From Struthidea cinerea (lineage: Eukaryota > Chordata > Aves > Passeriformes > Corcoracidae): a stretch of 64,000 bases of DNA. The notes under the pieces were generated by a model. The model was not told the origin of the DNA. It searched no databases and saw only the letters and a list, made by a program, of their open reading frames with translations. Position numbers and translations under genes: made by a program. The stretch covers positions 468,564 to 532,563 of the forward strand of contig VZTI01000603.1 of assembly GCA_013397865.1 (NCBI GenBank). The letters run 5' to 3'. Below, one piece after another: positions 63,836 to 64,000 of this stretch (position 1 is its first letter; every line of letters begins with the position of its first letter).

Positions 63836-64000
63836 CTCAATTCACATGGCAGGACTTAAAAACATGTCTCAACTGACTATCCACAAAACTTTTAACTTTT
63901 CATATTCTGGTGTTGTCCAAACTGCCATCAAAATGAATTTTTATGTAGGGTGTGCACACTGGGACTTGTAGTCCTCAAAGACTTAACCCAATTGACTCTT

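Larger units (their letters stand above)
24688..64000 (-). other. TENM4: TENM4 intron upstream of the proline-rich exon (partial)
   Basis: The intron runs from the acceptor at 24688 (ttatgttttag) off the right edge, at least 39.3 kb. The expected upstream teneurin exon (segment with CLSSRANS-like sequence) was not seen. Stretches without a named element are 24688-25625, 26452-28371, 28538-39477, 39596-42140, 44091-45750, 45861-48739, 49291-56404, 56481-60499, 60701-62433 and 63069-63570. They are unique, mostly AT-rich sequence with only short simple repeats and chance open frames. Confidence 0.8.

Noticed and set aside
24688..64000. Search for the upstream teneurin exon (CLSSRANS / TDTEHEN-like segment) and for the intronic miR-708 hairpin known from mammalian TENM4
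   Set aside because: Neither the exon-like sequence nor the miR-708 mature sequence or its reverse complement was found by eye; both probably lie further upstream. A visual scan can miss a diverged short exon.

Overview
The window is avian nuclear DNA, almost entirely intronic, from inside one very large gene. Two things point to a bird. First, there are several copies of the CR1 LINE 3' end, including the typical tail with repeated ATTCTGTG-type octamers. Second, there is a solo LTR at 25846-26446 whose ends and poly(A) region resemble ERVL-type LTRs I associate with songbirds. The class (bird) is well supported; the order (passerine-like) is only an inference.

The gene is a teneurin transcribed from the minus strand, and the sequence identifies it best as TENM4 (ODZ4). 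Three exons are present, in transcript order: 24687-24435 (253 nt), 19550-19452 (99 nt, in-frame cassette) and 17392-17157 (236 nt). Together they encode the proline-rich second half of the intracellular domain, the basic cysteine-containing juxtamembrane segment and the single transmembrane helix. All three have AG/GT borders. The first two end after the second base of a codon and the next exon supplies the third base, so the 99-nt exon can be included or skipped without changing frame. The 5' exons (start codon and first half of the cytoplasmic domain) lie beyond the right edge; the extracellular exons (EGF, NHL, YD repeats) lie beyond the left edge.

Layout by region. 1-17156 is the intron after the transmembrane exon, with CR1 copies near 6.2, 10.3 and 11.2 kb, an old CR1/L3-type relic at about 9.06-9.83 kb, and three homeodomain-motif-rich blocks (7.96-8.03, 12.84-12.97, 15.24-15.57 kb). 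17157-24687 holds the exon cluster; the 99-nt exon is flanked by UGCAUG (RBFOX-type) motifs on the transcribed strand. 24688-64000 is the intron upstream, at least 39 kb long, with CR1 3' fragments, the solo LTR with its 5-bp target duplication, a composite antisense repeat at 43.5-44.1 kb, three ancient MIR-like SINE relics, and scattered copies of an old sauropsid repeat family. Apart from the teneurin exons I found no protein-coding gene, tRNA, rRNA, CRISPR array or CpG-island promoter. The many short open frames are chance or lie in repeats.

The most interesting signal is the probable neurally regulated 99-nt cassette exon in the teneurin cytoplasmic domain with its flanking splice motifs. 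Next come the dense TAATTA blocks, which are candidate enhancers, and the ancient-repeat relics.
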